Assembly (NCBI GenBank): GCA_029252685.1
Contig: JAQXAY010000111.1
Span: 1 to 43,237 of the forward strand
Length of the DNA stretch: 43,237 bases
Reading direction: 5' to 3'
Source: Saprospiraceae bacterium
GTDB lineage: Bacteria; Bacteroidota; Bacteroidia; Chitinophagales; Saprospiraceae
Below the pieces are notes generated by a model. That model searched no databases, had not been told where the DNA came from, and saw only the letters and a list, made by a program, of their open reading frames with translations. Shown in pieces: positions 14,936-24,728 of this stretch; the first letter of the stretch is position 1, and each line of letters starts with the position of its first letter. Position numbers and translations under genes: made by a program.

Positions 14936-17059
14936 ATGGCAACCTTTAAAAATGAAGTACTGATCAGAGTTTATATCGTAGTGTTTGCGGTAGTGCTTGT
15001 AGCGGTTGCTATATTTGCAAAGGCTGTTCGTATTTCTGTGCTTGAAGGAAAAGATTGGAGAGCCAAGATTGAAAACCAGTATTTTCAGGTTCGTAAAGTA
15101 GAAGCGGGAAGAGGAAATATTCTTGCAGCTAATGGTGGCTTATTAGCAACATCTCTTCCATTCTTTGAGCTTGCCTTTGACCCGAGTTCATCGGGTATGT
15201 CAGAAGAAGACTTTGAATTAAATATAGATTCTCTAGCTTATTGTTTGTCGACATTTGTTGATAATTCATTTACGCCGGAGGGTATGCGCGAATATCTAGT
15301 CTCCATGAGAAAAGATAAAAAGCAGTATGTACCAATCAAAAAGCAAGCCAGTTATGAAGAGTATGAGATGATCAGTAATTTCCCGCTCTTTAGAATGGGA
15401 CAATTCAAAGGTGGTTTCATAGCTATTCCAAGATTCAAGCGTAATAATCCTTATGGGATGTTAGCTAGTAGGACACTTGGTTATAATCGGGAGAACTCCA
15501 GGTCAATAGGTTTGGAGGGCTATTTTGATGAAAATCTTACTGGTGAGCAAGGGGAACAATTAATGCGCAGACTGACTAGTAATATCTGGATCCCAGTAAA
15601 TAACTTTTCAAAGATTGACCCGGTAGGTGGTCAAGACCTTCTAACAACAATAGATATTGATATTCAGGATGTTGCTGAAGGTAGTTTACTGAAAGCTGTT
15701 CGTAATAACAATGCAGATTATGGTGTAGCTGTAGTCATGGATGTAAAGACTGGTGCAATTCGTGCAATGGCTAATCTAGGTCGAACTAAAAAAGGAAATA
15801 TTTGGGAAACATATAATCATGCGGTGGGTTCATCCACTGAGCCTGGTTCTACATTCAAATTGGCCTCAATAATGGCACTTTTGGAGGATGGGAAGATTGA
15901 TCTTAAAGATAGTGTAGACCTCGAGCAAGGAAGTACGAAGTTTTTTGATCAGCAGATGACGGATGCTTCTAGGCATGGAATTGATTCTACAAGTATAAGA
16001 CGTGCGTTTGAGATTTCTTCTAATGTTGGTATAGCAAAATTAGTACAGCAGCATTATGGAGACGAAAAGGAAGCAAAGGAATTTATTGAACGTTTGAAGC
16101 AGTTCAATCTAGATCATAGGACGGGTATAGAAATTAATGGAGAAGTTGATCCTTACATAAAGGAGGCCTATAGCTCAGAAGATGATTGGTCAGGAATTAG
16201 TTTGCCATGGATGGCACACGGTTATGAATTGCGCATGACTCCTTTACAAATTCTTTCATTTTACAATGCTGTAGCAAATGATGGGAAGCAGATGAAGCCT
16301 TATTTGGTTTCTGAACTTCAAGAGTATGGGGAAACCCTAAAGCGCATCCCGCCAACGGTTGTAAAAAAACAAATAGCTTCTTCAAAGACAATTCGGAAAG
16401 CACAAAGTCTTTTAAAAGGAGTTGTTGAACAAGGTACTGCAAAAAAACTGAAGTCAGAACAATATACATTTGCTGGAAAAACTGGTACAGCCCAAATTAA
16501 TTATAAGCGATCGAATGGAAAAATGACAGTAGGAGGATATCAATCTTCATTTGTAGGGTACTTCCCTGCAGATGAGCCTAGGTACTCTTGTATTGTAGTT
16601 ATCTACAAACCAAAAAACGGAAGATATTACGGTTCCGATGTGGCTTTACCGGTTTTTCGCAGCATAGCAGATAAGATTTACTCTTTGAAGCCAGACTTGT
16701 TTGGACAGTTCGAATCTTCAGGATATATAGCGGGTAAAGGACTACCGCAAGGTAGTGTTGGTGAAAAGTCTGATTTTGAGATTTTGATGAAAGAGTTGGA
16801 TATAGATTTTAGGAAGAATGAACAATCTGATTTCATCGTTTTGGATACAGATACCACTGAAGTTGTAGCTATGTTGAATCGCAGAGTTAAGCTTGAAAAA
16901 GTACCAAGTGTAGTAGGAATGGGATTAAGAGATGCAGTTTATGTACTTGAAAGCTTGGGTTTGAAAGTGGAAGTGAGTGGTTCAGGGAAAGTTGTAAATC
17001 AATCTATTAGACCTGGCACCATGTTGAGGGGGCAAGCGGTTTCCTTAAGATTGAATTAG
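14936..17059 (+). CDS. ftsI: Septal peptidoglycan transpeptidase FtsI (PBP3) with PASTA domain
   Basis: Class B penicillin-binding protein that cross-links septal peptidoglycan with FtsW as partner glycosyltransferase. The 707 residues have a membrane anchor (about 9-29), a dimerisation domain containing AGRGNILAANGG, and the transpeptidase domain with all three motifs: STFK with nucleophile Ser305, SSN (361-363) and KTG (515-517). The last 60 or so residues form a PASTA domain (VPSVVGMGLRDAVYVLESLG), which is common in Bacteroidota FtsI but absent from E. coli. It starts 23 bases after ftsL and ends 4 bases before murE. Confidence 0.96.
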   Translation: MATFKNEVLIRVYIVVFAVVLVAVAIFAKAVRISVLEGKDWRAKIENQYFQVRKVEAGRGNILAANGGLLATSLPFFELAFDPSSSGMSEEDFELNIDSLAYCLSTFVDNSFTPEGMREYLVSMRKDKKQYVPIKKQASYEEYEMISNFPLFRMGQFKGGFIAIPRFKRNNPYGMLASRTLGYNRENSRSIGLEGYFDENLTGEQGEQLMRRLTSNIWIPVNNFSKIDPVGGQDLLTTIDIDIQDVAEGSLLKAVRNNNADYGVAVVMDVKTGAIRAMANLGRTKKGNIWETYNHAVGSSTEPGSTFKLASIMALLEDGKIDLKDSVDLEQGSTKFFDQQMTDASRHGIDSTSIRRAFEISSNVGIAKLVQQHYGDEKEAKEFIERLKQFNLDHRTGIEINGEVDPYIKEAYSSEDDWSGISLPWMAHGYELRMTPLQILSFYNAVANDGKQMKPYLVSELQEYGETLKRIPPTVVKKQIASSKTIRKAQSLLKGVVEQGTAKKLKSEQYTFAGKTGTAQINYKRSNGKMTVGGYQSSFVGYFPADEPRYSCIVVIYKPKNGRYYGSDVALPVFRSIADKIYSLKPDLFGQFESSGYIAGKGLPQGSVGEKSDFEILMKELDIDFRKNEQSDFIVLDTDTTEVVAMLNRRVKLEKVPSVVGMGLRDAVYVLESLGLKVEVSGSGKVVNQSIRPGTMLRGQAVSLRLN

Positions 17060-17063
17060 ACGT

Positions 17064-18530
17064 ATGCAGGAACTGAACACATTATTAAGAACAATCAATC
17101 CACTAAAAGTAGTGGGTGATACCGATAAAATGATAAGTGAATTGATTATTGATTCAAGAAAGGCTAAAAAAGATGCTTTATTCTTTGCCTGGAGCGGATC
17201 AGTAACAGACGGTCACCAGTACATTGATTCTGCTATAGAAAAAGGTGCTGTTGCCATAGTTTGCGAATCAATACCCAATGCACCAAAAGAGGGCATTGTT
17301 TATTTGAAAGTTGAAAATACCTTATCAGTAGTGGGGAGACTTGCTTCTTTTTGGTACGATCATCCGTCGAGAAAATTAAAAGTTGTAGGGGTTACAGGAA
17401 CAAATGGTAAAACATCTATTTGTACACTTCTTTTCGATTTGTATAGAAGTTTGGGTTACAAAGTGGGCCTGTTATCAACTGTTGAGAATAAAATCAATGA
17501 CAGTATCATTCCTTCAACACATACCACGCCAGATCCTGTAAGTATTCATAAGTTGATCGCAAGCATGGTTGACTCGGGCTGTGATTACGCTTTTATGGAA
17601 GTAAGTTCACATGCAGTAGATCAAAAACGGATTGGTGGTATTGAATTTGATGGAGCTTTGTTTACTAATATCTCTAGAGACCATTTGGATTACCATAATA
17701 CCTTCAAGGATTATATTAATGCCAAAAAGGCCTTTTTTGATGGGCTTAGCAAAGATGCATTTGCTCTAGTGAATAAAGACGATAAGAGGGGCATGGTGAT
17801 GTTGCAAAATTGCGTTGCTAGGCATTCTACTTTTAGTTTGCTTGGATTGGCTGATTTTAGAGGCATTCTGCGCTCAAACTCTTTGGAAGGATTAGAAATG
17901 AAAATAGAAGAATTCGATTTTCATAGTCCTATGGTTGGTGCTTATAATGCAAGCAATTTAGTTGCAACTTATGGCGTAGCAATACTCCTTGGGCAGTCTA
18001 AGGTGGAAGTGCTTACACATTTAAGCGGCTTGAAAGGAGCAAAAGGGAGATTTGAGGTTTACAAGTCTGCCGATGGGACCAAAGGAGTTGTTGACTATGC
18101 GCACACACCGGATGCACTTGAGAATGTACTGGAGGCCATAAATCAAGCAAATTCAACAGGCAGTCAGGTGATCACTGTTGTCGGTTGTGGAGGAGATCGA
18201 GATAAAGGGAAGCGTCCAATAATGGCAAAGATTGCAGCTAGTCTTTCGGACAAGGTCATTTTTACCTCGGATAATCCAAGGTCAGAAGATCCTGAAAAGA
18301 TACTAGAGGATATGTATGAAGGCGTGAAGGGGAGCTTAGAGCATAAGGTATTAGTCATTACAGATAGAGGTAATGCAATAAAAGCAGCTTTCCAGTTTGC
18401 TAAAGCAAATGACATTGTTTTGGTAGCTGGCAAGGGACATGAAAATTATCAAGAATTAAAAGATAAGCGGATTCATTTTGATGATGCAGAAGAGTTAAGA
18501 AAACATTTGAAAAACAATCACAATCACTAG
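17064..18530 (+). CDS. murE: UDP-MurNAc-L-Ala-D-Glu:meso-diaminopimelate ligase
   Basis: Cytoplasmic Mur ligase that adds the third amino acid to the peptidoglycan stem peptide. The 488 residues contain the ATP loop TGTNGKTS (111-118), the HTTPDP and EVSSHA motifs of the family, and near the end DNPR (403-406), the signature that selects meso-diaminopimelate over lysine. The cell wall is therefore of the DAP type. It starts 4 bases after ftsI and is followed by mraY after 17 bases. Length is typical. Confidence 0.97.
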   Translation: MQELNTLLRTINPLKVVGDTDKMISELIIDSRKAKKDALFFAWSGSVTDGHQYIDSAIEKGAVAIVCESIPNAPKEGIVYLKVENTLSVVGRLASFWYDHPSRKLKVVGVTGTNGKTSICTLLFDLYRSLGYKVGLLSTVENKINDSIIPSTHTTPDPVSIHKLIASMVDSGCDYAFMEVSSHAVDQKRIGGIEFDGALFTNISRDHLDYHNTFKDYINAKKAFFDGLSKDAFALVNKDDKRGMVMLQNCVARHSTFSLLGLADFRGILRSNSLEGLEMKIEEFDFHSPMVGAYNASNLVATYGVAILLGQSKVEVLTHLSGLKGAKGRFEVYKSADGTKGVVDYAHTPDALENVLEAINQANSTGSQVITVVGCGGDRDKGKRPIMAKIAASLSDKVIFTSDNPRSEDPEKILEDMYEGVKGSLEHKVLVITDRGNAIKAAFQFAKANDIVLVAGKGHENYQELKDKRIHFDDAEELRKHLKNNHNH

Positions 18531-18547
18531 TGAAAACCTAACACACA

Positions 18548-19798
18548 ATGATCTACAATTTAGCCGAATGGCTTGAGATTACTTATGATATACCTTTAAT
18601 GGGACTGTTCAAGTATATTACTTTTAGAGCAGGTCTTGCAATAGTGCTTTCACTAATTGTGAGTATGTTATTTGGTGGGAGGATCATCGAAAAATTGCGT
18701 GCCTTACAGGTGGGTGAGACAGTTCGAGATCTTGGTTTAGCTGGGCAAAAGAAAAAGGAAGGGACTCCAACGATGGGGGGTGTAATGATCATCCTATCAA
18801 TTTTGGTTCCTTGCCTTTTACTTGCCGATCTTTCAAATGTATATGTGATCCTCATGATTCTGGCAACTGTATGGATGGGAGCTATAGGGTTTGTGGATGA
18901 TTACATAAAAGTTTTCAAAAAAAATAAGGATGGTTTAAGCGGTTGGTTCAAGGTTATTGGACAGGTCGTGTTGGGTATTATTGTTGCAGTTACCATGCTC
19001 TTGAGTGATGAAATGGTGGTTCGTTTGGATTATAATGAAGCTGTAAACAATGGCTACAATATTGTTGAAACTGTTGAGGTAGAGCAAGATGATGTAGTTA
19101 TTAAATATGCCTATGTAAAGTCAACATTGACGAATATTCCCTTCCTTAAGGATAAGCGTTTTAGTTATGATCAGGTTTTATTTTTCCTTGGTGATAATGC
19201 AGAACGATTCGTTTGGGTGATTTTTATTCCAATCGTCATATTTATTGTTACGGCTGTATCGAATGCTGCCAATCTTACAGATGGCTTAGATGGTTTAGCG
19301 ACAGGTGTATCCGGTATTATAGCAGCTACTTTGCTTGTCTTTTGTTATGTCTCGGGTAATAGTATTGCCGCAGAATATCTCGGCGTTTATTTCCTTCCTG
19401 GTAGTGGTGAGTTAGTTGTGTTTACGGCCTGCTTTCTTGGAGCATGTATTGGCTTTTTGTGGCACAATTCATTTCCAGCTGCAGTATTTATGGGAGATAC
19501 CGGTAGTCTAGCTTTAGGTGGGATTATTGGAGCATTGGCTGTATTGATAAGAAAAGAATGGTTGATTCCAATATTGTGTGGGATTTTTGTAATTGAAAAC
19601 TTGTCGGTAATTCTTCAGGTTGGATATTTTAAGTATACCAAGCGAAAGTATGGTGAAGGGAGGCGTGTTTTGAAGATGTCACCTTTGCATCATCATTATC
19701 AAAAAACGGGGATGTCAGAAGTGAAGATTGTTACTCGTTTTTGGATTGTAGGTATACTGTTAGCAGTAATGACTATTCTGACTTTAAAAATCAGGTAG
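18548..19798 (+). CDS. mraY: Phospho-MurNAc-pentapeptide translocase MraY
   Basis: Integral membrane enzyme that moves phospho-MurNAc-pentapeptide from UDP to undecaprenyl phosphate, making lipid I. The 416 residues contain about ten membrane helices, the GTPTMGGVMI motif (about 73-82), the catalytic pair D117-D118 in IGFVDDYIKV, NLTDGLDGLA, FMGDTGSLALGG and HHHYQKTG. It is longer than the E. coli enzyme (360). The extra part is a soluble loop near 160-205 (rich in Glu, Asp and Val), an insertion I know from other Bacteroidota. It ends one base before the murD ATG. Confidence 0.97.
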   Translation: MIYNLAEWLEITYDIPLMGLFKYITFRAGLAIVLSLIVSMLFGGRIIEKLRALQVGETVRDLGLAGQKKKEGTPTMGGVMIILSILVPCLLLADLSNVYVILMILATVWMGAIGFVDDYIKVFKKNKDGLSGWFKVIGQVVLGIIVAVTMLLSDEMVVRLDYNEAVNNGYNIVETVEVEQDDVVIKYAYVKSTLTNIPFLKDKRFSYDQVLFFLGDNAERFVWVIFIPIVIFIVTAVSNAANLTDGLDGLATGVSGIIAATLLVFCYVSGNSIAAEYLGVYFLPGSGELVVFTACFLGACIGFLWHNSFPAAVFMGDTGSLALGGIIGALAVLIRKEWLIPILCGIFVIENLSVILQVGYFKYTKRKYGEGRRVLKMSPLHHHYQKTGMSEVKIVTRFWIVGILLAVMTILTLKIR

Positions 19799-19799
19799 T

Positions 19800-21101
19800 A
19801 TGCATAAGCGATTATTGGTTCTAGGAGGAGGTGAAAGTGGAGTTGGAGCAGCAATACTCGCTTTAAAAGAAGGATTTAATGTGTTCTTATCCGATAGTGG
19901 AAAGATTGCAGATAAATATAAGAAGAAGCTTGATGATGTGGGGATTGATTATGAAGAGGGTAAGCATTCTTTTGAAATGTTCTTTGAATTTTCGGAAGTA
20001 GTTAAGAGTCCAGGTATTCCTGATCGTTTGGATTTTATTCAAGCTTTTAAGGAGAAAAATATTCCTGTGATTTCTGAGATTGAATTTGCTTGTAGATATA
20101 CAAGGGCATATGTGATAGCGATTACAGGTTCTAATGGAAAGACAACTACAACAAATTTGGTTTATCAAATCTTGAAAGCAGCAAATAAAGATGTTGCTTT
20201 GGTTGGAAATGTTGGTCAGTCTTTTGCCCTGCGGGTAGCAGAGGAGCCAGCATCAATCTATGCTTTGGAATTGTCCAGTTTTCAGTTGGATGGAATCAAG
20301 GAATTCAGACCTGATGTGTCCATATTGTTGAATATAAGTCCGGATCATTTGGATCGATATGATCATGATTTTGATCAATATGCAGACAGTAAACTAAGGA
20401 TCTGTATGAATCAAAGCAATGGAGATAAATTTATCTTCAATGGCAATGATGAAAAAATCCTTCAACGATTGACATTGTTGCCTGAAGTCTTGAGTCGGTG
20501 CTCTGTTTCGATGGACAAGCTTGATGCTTATGTTGAAACCTTTGATTGGACAAATAAAGCGTTGCAGGGTAATCACAATAGATTCAATGCCGCCTGTGCG
20601 ATCGAAGCGGTTAGGACTTGTGGTCTAGTGGATTCAGAGATTCAATCTGGTTTGGATTTGTTTGTGAATGATCCTCATCGACTGGAATCTTTTTTAGAGG
20701 CCGATGGAATAGAGTTTATAAATGACTCAAAAGCCACTAATGTTGAAGCTGTGTACTACGCACTTGATGCGATTGAAGGACCCATACTTTGGATAGCTGG
20801 AGGGGTTGATAAGGGAAATGAATACGAGACACTCGACCATTTTGTGGAAGAAAAGGTCGCAGCTTTGATTTGTTTAGGAACAGATAATTCAAAGCTTTTA
20901 AACTACTACGAAAATAAAATAGAACAATTGGTTTCAGTGGATTCACTGGAGTTGATGATAGAAAAAATAAAAGATTGGAAAAAGGCAGGAATGAAGGTTT
21001 TATTATCTCCAGCTTGCTCAAGTTTTGATCTATTCAATAATTATATGCATCGAGGTGATGCTTTTAAGGAAATAATTTTAGAAAATTTTAGAACTAAGTA
21101 A
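19800..21101 (+). CDS. murD: UDP-MurNAc-L-alanine:D-glutamate ligase
   Basis: Mur ligase that adds D-glutamate, the second stem residue. The 433 residues have an N-terminal UMP-binding Rossmann part (LLVLGGGESGVGAA), the ATP loop TGSNGKTTT (109-117), the LELSSFQL motif and NISPDHLDR, all typical of MurD. The C-terminal NDSKATN and LSPACSSFDLF motifs are present. Its stop overlaps the ftsW ATG by one base, so translation is probably coupled. Confidence 0.97.
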   Translation: MHKRLLVLGGGESGVGAAILALKEGFNVFLSDSGKIADKYKKKLDDVGIDYEEGKHSFEMFFEFSEVVKSPGIPDRLDFIQAFKEKNIPVISEIEFACRYTRAYVIAITGSNGKTTTTNLVYQILKAANKDVALVGNVGQSFALRVAEEPASIYALELSSFQLDGIKEFRPDVSILLNISPDHLDRYDHDFDQYADSKLRICMNQSNGDKFIFNGNDEKILQRLTLLPEVLSRCSVSMDKLDAYVETFDWTNKALQGNHNRFNAACAIEAVRTCGLVDSEIQSGLDLFVNDPHRLESFLEADGIEFINDSKATNVEAVYYALDAIEGPILWIAGGVDKGNEYETLDHFVEEKVAALICLGTDNSKLLNYYENKIEQLVSVDSLELMIEKIKDWKKAGMKVLLSPACSSFDLFNNYMHRGDAFKEIILENFRTK

Positions 21102-22276
21102 TGTCATTAGGAAATAGCTTATACAAGAATTTAAAGGGAGATAAGGTGATCTGGATGATCGTAGCCTTACTATCCATTATTTCAGTGCTTGTAGTCTACA
21201 GTGCTACGGAAGCTATTGCCTTCAAGTATCGTTTAGGGAATACAGAATCTTATCTGTTTAAGCATCTTGGAACATTATTATTAGGTGGGTTTTTATTGTA
21301 TCTGTGTTATGCAATGCACTATCACAGGTTCAAAGTTGCTGCACCTTATCTTTTAGTCGTAGCAGCATTGCTATTGATTTATACACTGGTATTAGGGCCT
21401 ACGATAAATGAGGCGAGAAGATGGATTCAGGTTCCAATAATAGGCCTGACCTTCCAAACTTCTGATTTTGCGAAGATCGCTCTAGTACTTTTTGTCGCTC
21501 GGGAAATAACTAGACACAAGGACTACATAAAGGACTTTAACAAAGCCTTTAAACCAATCATTGTGCCCATAATCATCATCTGTGGGTTGATCGCACCCTC
21601 CGATCTTTCCACAGCTATAATGCTTTTTGTTACAACGGCTACGATGATGTTCGTCGGTCGGGTGGACCTAAAGTACATCGGCTTACTTTTAGTATTAGGA
21701 GTAGTTCTGTTTGCCTTTCTGATTCTTTTGGGTGATTTATTCCCAGATTTAGTACGAAGACAAACATGGATCTCCAGAATGAGAGAATTTTTACACGGAG
21801 GGGGGAATGAGTATCACTTAGAGCAATTCAAAATGGCTATTTCAAATGGAAAGGTCTTTGGAGTTGGTCCTGGTAATTCAGTGATAGCAAACACCATTCC
21901 CCACCCATATTCAGATTCTGTATATGGGACAATTATGGAAGAGTATGGACTCTTCGGAGGATTTGTAGTACTTGCACTATATGTGCTTATGTTCTTTAGA
22001 GTAGGTAGTATTATGACAAAGAGCGATAAGTCATTTGGGGCATTAGTTGTAATGGGGCTTGGATTAAGCCTGGTTATGCAAGCATTTGTAAATATGGCAG
22101 TAGCCGTGGATATGGTTCCTGTAACAGGTCAACCACTTCCTTTGGTAAGTATGGGAGGAACTTCAATTATGTTTACCTGTATATCCATAGGAATGATATT
22201 AAGTGTTAGCAAATACGTAGAACAGACGAATAAGAACAGTAAACAAGCGAATACGGATAATGAAGGTACTGATTAG
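21101..22276 (+). CDS. ftsW: Septal peptidoglycan glycosyltransferase FtsW (SEDS)
   Basis: SEDS-family polymerase that makes septal glycan strands from lipid II in complex with FtsI. The 391 residues contain about ten membrane helices. Recognisable parts are VYSATEA after the first helix, NEARRWIQVP with the QTSDFAK segment, the large extracellular loop that includes EQFKMAISNGKVFGVGPGNS, and the late TGQPLPLVSMGGTS motif shared by all SEDS proteins. The position next to murD and murG and the dcw context favour FtsW over RodA. Its last 17 bases overlap murG. Confidence 0.95.
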   Translation: MSLGNSLYKNLKGDKVIWMIVALLSIISVLVVYSATEAIAFKYRLGNTESYLFKHLGTLLLGGFLLYLCYAMHYHRFKVAAPYLLVVAALLLIYTLVLGPTINEARRWIQVPIIGLTFQTSDFAKIALVLFVAREITRHKDYIKDFNKAFKPIIVPIIIICGLIAPSDLSTAIMLFVTTATMMFVGRVDLKYIGLLLVLGVVLFAFLILLGDLFPDLVRRQTWISRMREFLHGGGNEYHLEQFKMAISNGKVFGVGPGNSVIANTIPHPYSDSVYGTIMEEYGLFGGFVVLALYVLMFFRVGSIMTKSDKSFGALVVMGLGLSLVMQAFVNMAVAVDMVPVTGQPLPLVSMGGTSIMFTCISIGMILSVSKYVEQTNKNSKQANTDNEGTD

Positions 22277-23354
22277 TGGAGGTGGTACTGGCGGCCATTT
22301 GTTTCCGGCAATGGCTATAGCTGAAAAGTTGATGGAGCATGATCCTGACACAGCCATTTTATTTGTAGGCGCTAAAGGAAAAATAGAAATGGAGCGTGTC
22401 CCGAAAGCGGGATACAATATTAAAGGTTTGTGGATTAGTGGGATAGATAGAAATCTGAAAAGTCCCAAAAATTTGCTGTTTCCTTTTAAACTCCTTACAA
22501 GTTTGGTGAAGTCATTCTGGATTGTACTTCGATTTAGACCTGATATAGGTATTGGTGTTGGAGGATTCGCCTCAGGGCCAGCCTTATTTATGGCGCGACT
22601 ATTAGGTACACCCATTTTGATACAAGAGCAAAATTCGTTTCCTGGTATTACGAATAAATTATTGGGAAAACGGGCAGATAAAGTTTGTGTATCCTATGAC
22701 GGTATGCAGCGATTTTTCGGCCAAGCAGCAATAGTAAGAACAGGTAATCCAGTGCGTAAAGTACTGCAAAGTCCTTTTTTAGATAGAGCTGCGGCAGCCA
22801 GTTATTTTGGACTTGATCCAAATAAACAAATTGTCTTTGTTTTTGGAGGAAGTCTAGGTGCAAGAAGTGTAAATAAATCTTTGATGCAATCGGTAGACTA
22901 TTTTAAAGCTAAACCGGATATACAGCTTATTTGGCAGACCGGAAAGGTTTCGTTTGCGGCTTGTTCGCAATCTGAGCTGGCAAAACTTGAAAACGTTCAG
23001 GTTAGACAATTTATTGATAGAATGGAGATGGCTTATGCACTTTCAGATGTAGTCGTTGGAAGGGCTGGTGCACTTACAATATCTGAATTATGTCTGCAAC
23101 AAAAGGCAAGTATTTTAGTGCCATTGCCGAGTGCAGCTGAAGATCATCAAACAAAGAATGCAATGGCTTTAGTTGAAAAAAATGCTGCAGTTCTAGTAAA
23201 AGATAAAGATTTAGAGGAGGGACTTGTCCCTGCAATAGAGGAACTGCTTACTAATAAAAAAATGCGAGATTCTTTAATTCGGAATATTGCAAGCTTGGGG
23301 CAAAAAGATGCCACAGCGAAAATTGTGGAAGAAATAAATGATTTGCTTAGATAG
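22260..23354 (+). CDS. murG: UDP-GlcNAc:lipid I N-acetylglucosaminyltransferase MurG
   Basis: Peripheral inner-membrane GT28 enzyme that adds GlcNAc to lipid I to make lipid II. The 364 residues start with the glycine loop ISGGGTGGHLFPA (5-17), then IGVGGFASGPALFMA, QEQNSFPGITNK, the second-domain loop FGGSLGARSVN, and the donor site VVGRAGALTISELC with PLPSAAEDHQTKNA. The start codon overlaps the end of ftsW by 17 bases. The length is standard. Confidence 0.97.
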   Translation: MKVLISGGGTGGHLFPAMAIAEKLMEHDPDTAILFVGAKGKIEMERVPKAGYNIKGLWISGIDRNLKSPKNLLFPFKLLTSLVKSFWIVLRFRPDIGIGVGGFASGPALFMARLLGTPILIQEQNSFPGITNKLLGKRADKVCVSYDGMQRFFGQAAIVRTGNPVRKVLQSPFLDRAAAASYFGLDPNKQIVFVFGGSLGARSVNKSLMQSVDYFKAKPDIQLIWQTGKVSFAACSQSELAKLENVQVRQFIDRMEMAYALSDVVVGRAGALTISELCLQQKASILVPLPSAAEDHQTKNAMALVEKNAAVLVKDKDLEEGLVPAIEELLTNKKMRDSLIRNIASLGQKDATAKIVEEINDLLR

Positions 23355-23363
23355 CCATACGTT

Positions 23364-24728
23364 ATGGGAAAAAAACAAATCAATTTAGAAGATATAAAAG
23401 TTGTCTATTTCATAGGCATCGGTGGCATTGGAATGTCAGCAATAGCTCGCTTTATGAATAAGCGGGGTATACAAGTTGCTGGCTATGACAAGACCATCAC
23501 AACACTTACCAAAACGTTGGAAAGTGAAGGTATGCAGATTCATTACAAGGAGAATATAGAGGCTTTACCGGCTGCTGTAGATCTTGTTGTTTATACACCT
23601 GCTGTTCCGAAAAATCATGTTGAATTAGAGTATTTCCAGCAAGAGACAACTCCAGTAATGAAACGTGCTGAAGTGTTAGGCTTACTCTCTCGTAGTTTGA
23701 ATTGTATCGGCATTGCAGGTACACATGGAAAAACAACCACTTCTACCTTATTAACGTATTTGTTAAAAGCGGGTGGTTTAGATGTATCAGCTTTTTTGGG
23801 TGGTATATCGAAGGATTTTCAGTCGAATTATGTTGCGGGTAATAGCGATTGGTTGGTTGTCGAAGCTGATGAGTATGATAGAAGCTTCTTGCATTTAAAT
23901 CCAAAGCTTGGTAGTATACTTTCAGCAGATGCGGATCATTTGGATATCTATGGAGATGCCGAGGAAATATTGACAGGCGGTTTTATGGCTTATGCAAATT
24001 TAGTCGAAGATCAGCTTTATGTTAATTCAGCATTTTGGGAGGATTTTTCAGGTGTTGACAAGGCCGTCAGTTACGGAATTGATTCTGGATCTTGGCGAGC
24101 TGAGCGAGTGCGAGTAGAAGAAGGTAGATTTTGTTTTGATTTTGTAGGACCAGGAGTACTTTGGAAAGATTTAATTATGGCATTGCCTGGTAGGCATAAT
24201 ATCGAAAATGCTGTTTTGGCTTTGTCGATTTGTCAGCGATTTAATCTTGATGAAAAGGCGCTGCGGAATGGCTTGGAATCATTCAAAGGAATAGCGAGGC
24301 GATTTGAACGGATTTATGAGGATGAGACGCATGTTTATATTGATGATTATGCGCATCATCCTACAGAGCTTGATGCTGCTATTCTTGCCGCAAGAGATTT
24401 GTATCCTGAACGAAGGATAACAGGAATCTTTCAGCCGCATTTATTTAGCAGGACAAAGGATTTTATTGACGGCTTTGCTCGTTCATTAGAAAAATTGGAT
24501 CAGCTTTTTTTACTGGATATTTATCCGGCAAGAGAGGCGCCTATACCAGGAGTTGATTCAGCCTTATTGTTTGAAAAAATTAAATTGGAAAATAAGGTGT
24601 TATGTACAAAAGATAGCTTATTAACCGAGTTGAAAAAAAATAGATTAGATGTTTTACTGACTTTAGGAGCTGGAGATATTGATACTCTAGTAATACCAAT
24701 TAGTAAATATTTGAAAACCAAGTTATAG
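23364..24728 (+). CDS. murC: UDP-N-acetylmuramate:L-alanine ligase
   Basis: First Mur ligase; adds L-alanine to UDP-MurNAc. The 454 residues carry the N-terminal FIGIGGIGMSAIARF Rossmann motif, the ATP loop GTHGKTTT (119-126), VVEADEYDRSF, ADHLDIYGD and the C-terminal DDYAHHPTE motif with FQPHLFSRT. All are characteristic of MurC rather than Mpl (the Mpl recycling enzyme shares the fold, but the place in the cluster and the length favour MurC). Its stop overlaps the ftsQ GTG by one base. Confidence 0.96.
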   Translation: MGKKQINLEDIKVVYFIGIGGIGMSAIARFMNKRGIQVAGYDKTITTLTKTLESEGMQIHYKENIEALPAAVDLVVYTPAVPKNHVELEYFQQETTPVMKRAEVLGLLSRSLNCIGIAGTHGKTTTSTLLTYLLKAGGLDVSAFLGGISKDFQSNYVAGNSDWLVVEADEYDRSFLHLNPKLGSILSADADHLDIYGDAEEILTGGFMAYANLVEDQLYVNSAFWEDFSGVDKAVSYGIDSGSWRAERVRVEEGRFCFDFVGPGVLWKDLIMALPGRHNIENAVLALSICQRFNLDEKALRNGLESFKGIARRFERIYEDETHVYIDDYAHHPTELDAAILAARDLYPERRITGIFQPHLFSRTKDFIDGFARSLEKLDQLFLLDIYPAREAPIPGVDSALLFEKIKLENKVLCTKDSLLTELKKNRLDVLLTLGAGDIDTLVIPISKYLKTKL